Shown here one piece after another: positions 62,793-64,000 of a DNA stretch of 64,000 nt (its first letter is position 1; each line of letters begins with the position of its first letter). Source of the stretch: Sporolactobacillus kofuensis (GTDB taxonomy: Bacteria > Bacillota > Bacilli > Bacillales > Sporolactobacillaceae). The DNA is taken from the NCBI RefSeq assembly GCF_042660205.1, contig NZ_JBHSTQ010000002.1, forward strand, positions 62,001 through 126,000, in the 5' to 3' direction. The notes beneath the pieces were generated by a model that worked only from the letters and a program-made list of their open reading frames with translations, had not been told where the DNA came from and did no database searches. A program made the position numbers and the translations under genes.

Positions 62793-63698
62793 TTACGCTT
62801 TATTAAATAACTCTCCAAATGGCAAAGAAAATTCATCGATAATATCATGCCAATGACAAACCAGTTTTGCTCCTTGCTGAATCAATCGATTTGTACCACT
62901 ACTATTGTCTTTCAGTATGGATCCGGGAATAGCAAAGACCTCCCGCCCTTGGTCAAGCGCTTGATCCGCTGTAATTAATGAACCGCTCTTCTCTTTCGCC
63001 TCAATAACAAGCGTTCCGAGACCTAACCCACTTATTATGCGATTTCGTTCAGGAAAACGCCAACGTTCTGGTCTTGCTGATGGTGGATATTCACTAATCA
63101 CCAACTGGTTTTTACACAATTGTGAAAAAAGCGTATGGTGTTGTGCGGGATACGGATGTAGCAATCCTGAGCCTAAGACGGCTATCGTTTTACCATTTTC
63201 TGCGATTCGATGTGCCATTCCGTCAATTCCCATGGCCATCCCACTAATAATAACCCAACCTTGTTCCACGAGCGGTGTCAGCACTTCATGCATCACATGA
63301 TTCGCTTCAATACTCGGATGTCTTGTTCCAACAACACTAAGGGCTTTATATGAGTTTAATAGCGTTAGATCTCCCTTTGCATAGAGTAAGTATGGTGGGT
63401 CACTGATTGTCTTCAATCGCTTTGGATAAGATGGATGGTGAAAAGGTATCGGAACGATATGATGGTGTTCATACTGGTGGGCCAGGTCAATGGGGTTCAT
63501 AGAGTTAAAATCCTTAATAAAAAGCTGTGCATGTTTTGGAGGTACGCCATACTTTGTAAGCCAATCATTTATTGAATAGCTATTCAAATGGCGAAGTGCA
63601 GGGTCTGATTGAATAAGTCGCCAAACGGTACGTCTACCAATACCGCGGCAATGATTAAGCAACATTAATTGACTGGTCAGCTGATCGATAAGAAGCAC
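62793..63698 (-). CDS. dprA: DNA processing protein DprA
   Basis: Loads RecA on incoming single-stranded DNA during transformation. The Rossmann-like DprA core shows VVGTRHPS, SGMAMGIDGMAHRIA, AVLGSGLLHPYP and PERWRFPERNRIISGL. 301 residues (B. subtilis 297), without a C-terminal winged helix. The start is uncertain: GTG at 63698 has a poorly spaced site, and an ATG at 63665 is an alternative. Placed just ahead of topA; sucCD, which precede it in B. subtilis, are absent. Confidence 0.94.
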   Translation of the reverse strand: MLLIDQLTSQLMLLNHCRGIGRRTVWRLIQSDPALRHLNSYSINDWLTKYGVPPKHAQLFIKDFNSMNPIDLAHQYEHHHIVPIPFHHPSYPKRLKTISDPPYLLYAKGDLTLLNSYKALSVVGTRHPSIEANHVMHEVLTPLVEQGWVIISGMAMGIDGMAHRIAENGKTIAVLGSGLLHPYPAQHHTLFSQLCKNQLVISEYPPSARPERWRFPERNRIISGLGLGTLVIEAKEKSGSLITADQALDQGREVFAIPGSILKDNSSGTNRLIQQGAKLVCHWHDIIDEFSLPFGELFNKA

Positions 63699-63865
63699 CT
63701 TCTTTTACCGTGGAATTATTTCTTTATAAGGACAGAAATTAACAATTGGAGATTAATGCGAGGTTCATTTTTGAAGTAATGGCGCATAAGCTGTTGCATC
63801 GGTTTGAAGTGAAAAAGGCATGTTTGTTCATCCAAAGCAGGATTACTGAATTCATAATATTCTAA
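63699..63865 (-). other. Spacer between ylqH-like gene and dprA
   Basis: A 167-base AT-rich gap with a TATAAA (minus strand, about 63729-63734) that lacks a good -35. No obvious ComK box or terminator was seen. In B. subtilis sucC and sucD occupy this junction. Confidence 0.4.
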
Positions 63866-64000
63866 CTATTTTTGGTTATGGTTCCGTTGATCAACTTGAT
63901 TATCAATAGTATAAATAAATGCAAAGATTTCCGCAACTGCTTGGTAAAGTTCTTGAGGAATCATCTGATTCAGGTCAAGTTTGCCTAACATTGATACGAG
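63866..64000 (-). CDS. ylqH: FlhB C-terminal-like protein (YlqH type), 3' end
   Basis: Only the last 44 codons are in the window. The reading frame contains MLGKLDLNQMIPQELYQAVAEIFAFIY (described by positions 4-30 of the fragment), the characteristic end of the FlhB/EscU C-terminal domain found in YlqH, and stops at a TAG at 63866-63868. In B. subtilis ylqH lies upstream of sucCD-dprA. The NPTH site lies outside the window. Function is unknown. Confidence 0.8.
   Translation of the reverse strand, partial: LVSMLGKLDLNQMIPQELYQAVAEIFAFIYTIDNQVDQRNHNQK

Noticed and set aside
63699..63865. Possible ComK box ahead of dprA
   Set aside because: No AAAA-N5-TTTT pair was found in the gap, so competence control cannot be claimed from sequence.
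1..64000. Mobile element, prophage, CRISPR, tRNA or rRNA gene, or novel defence island
   Set aside because: Gene order is collinear with a conserved core block, all genes share one strand, and no transposase, integrase, repeat-spacer array or structural RNA gene was seen.

Overview
The window is one continuous stretch of core Firmicutes genome. Every supportable gene lies on the minus strand, so transcription runs from high to low coordinates. The protein families and gene order match the Bacillus subtilis block ylqH ... dprA-topA-trmFO ... codY-fla/che-rpsB-tsf-pyrH-frr-uppS-cdsA-dxr-rasP-proS-polC-rimP-nusA-infB-truB-ribF-rpsO-pnp-mlpA-spoVFAB-asd-dapG-dapA. Dipicolinate synthase genes with a sigma-K-type promoter point to an endospore former. 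A complete fla/che operon points to a motile, chemotactic cell. Several neighbours present in B. subtilis are absent at the junctions: sucCD, xerC-hslV-hslU, ylxY and ymxH. This would fit a fermentative Bacillales lineage such as Sporolactobacillaceae, but that placement is inference, not something the sequence proves.

Layout, in transcription order. (1) 64000-59224: the 3' end of a ylqH-like gene, dprA, and topA-trmFO behind a good sigma-A promoter. (2) 59223-58035: codY, alone, with its own leader and a perfect terminator. (3) 57420-30200: a 33-gene flagellar and chemotaxis operon from flgB to swrB. It covers rod, MS ring, C ring, export apparatus, hook, chemotaxis signalling and sigD. It starts behind a putative sigma-A promoter followed by two tandem 20-bp repeats. 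(4) 30054-20931: rpsB-tsf, then pyrH-frr-uppS-cdsA-dxr-rasP-proS (translation, UMP synthesis, isoprenoid and phospholipid precursors, regulated membrane proteolysis). (5) 20930-9320: polC, then the rimP-nusA-ylxR-ylxQ-infB-ylxP-rbfA-truB-ribF operon (transcription, ribosome biogenesis, translation initiation). (6) 9168-5153: rpsO, pnp and mlpA, each closed by its own hairpin terminator. (7) 4975-40: the dipicolinate genes dpaA-dpaB under a sigma-K-like promoter, then asd-dapG-dapA for diaminopimelate/lysine. DapA makes the substrate that DpaAB turns into dipicolinate.

There is no mobile element, CRISPR array, tRNA, rRNA or prophage, and no clear signature of a novel defence or biosynthetic system. 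The observations most worth a second look are small-scale: the tandem repeat at the fla/che start site, an intrinsic-terminator-like hairpin inside the flagellar operon, structured leaders ahead of rpsB and rpsO, candidate CodY sites near codY and fla/che, a tandem repeat inside FliK, a conserved uncharacterised flagellar gene (TIGR02530 type), and the losses at otherwise conserved junctions. Starts were moved from the longest reading frame to internal codons wherever a Shine-Dalgarno sequence and family length agreed.
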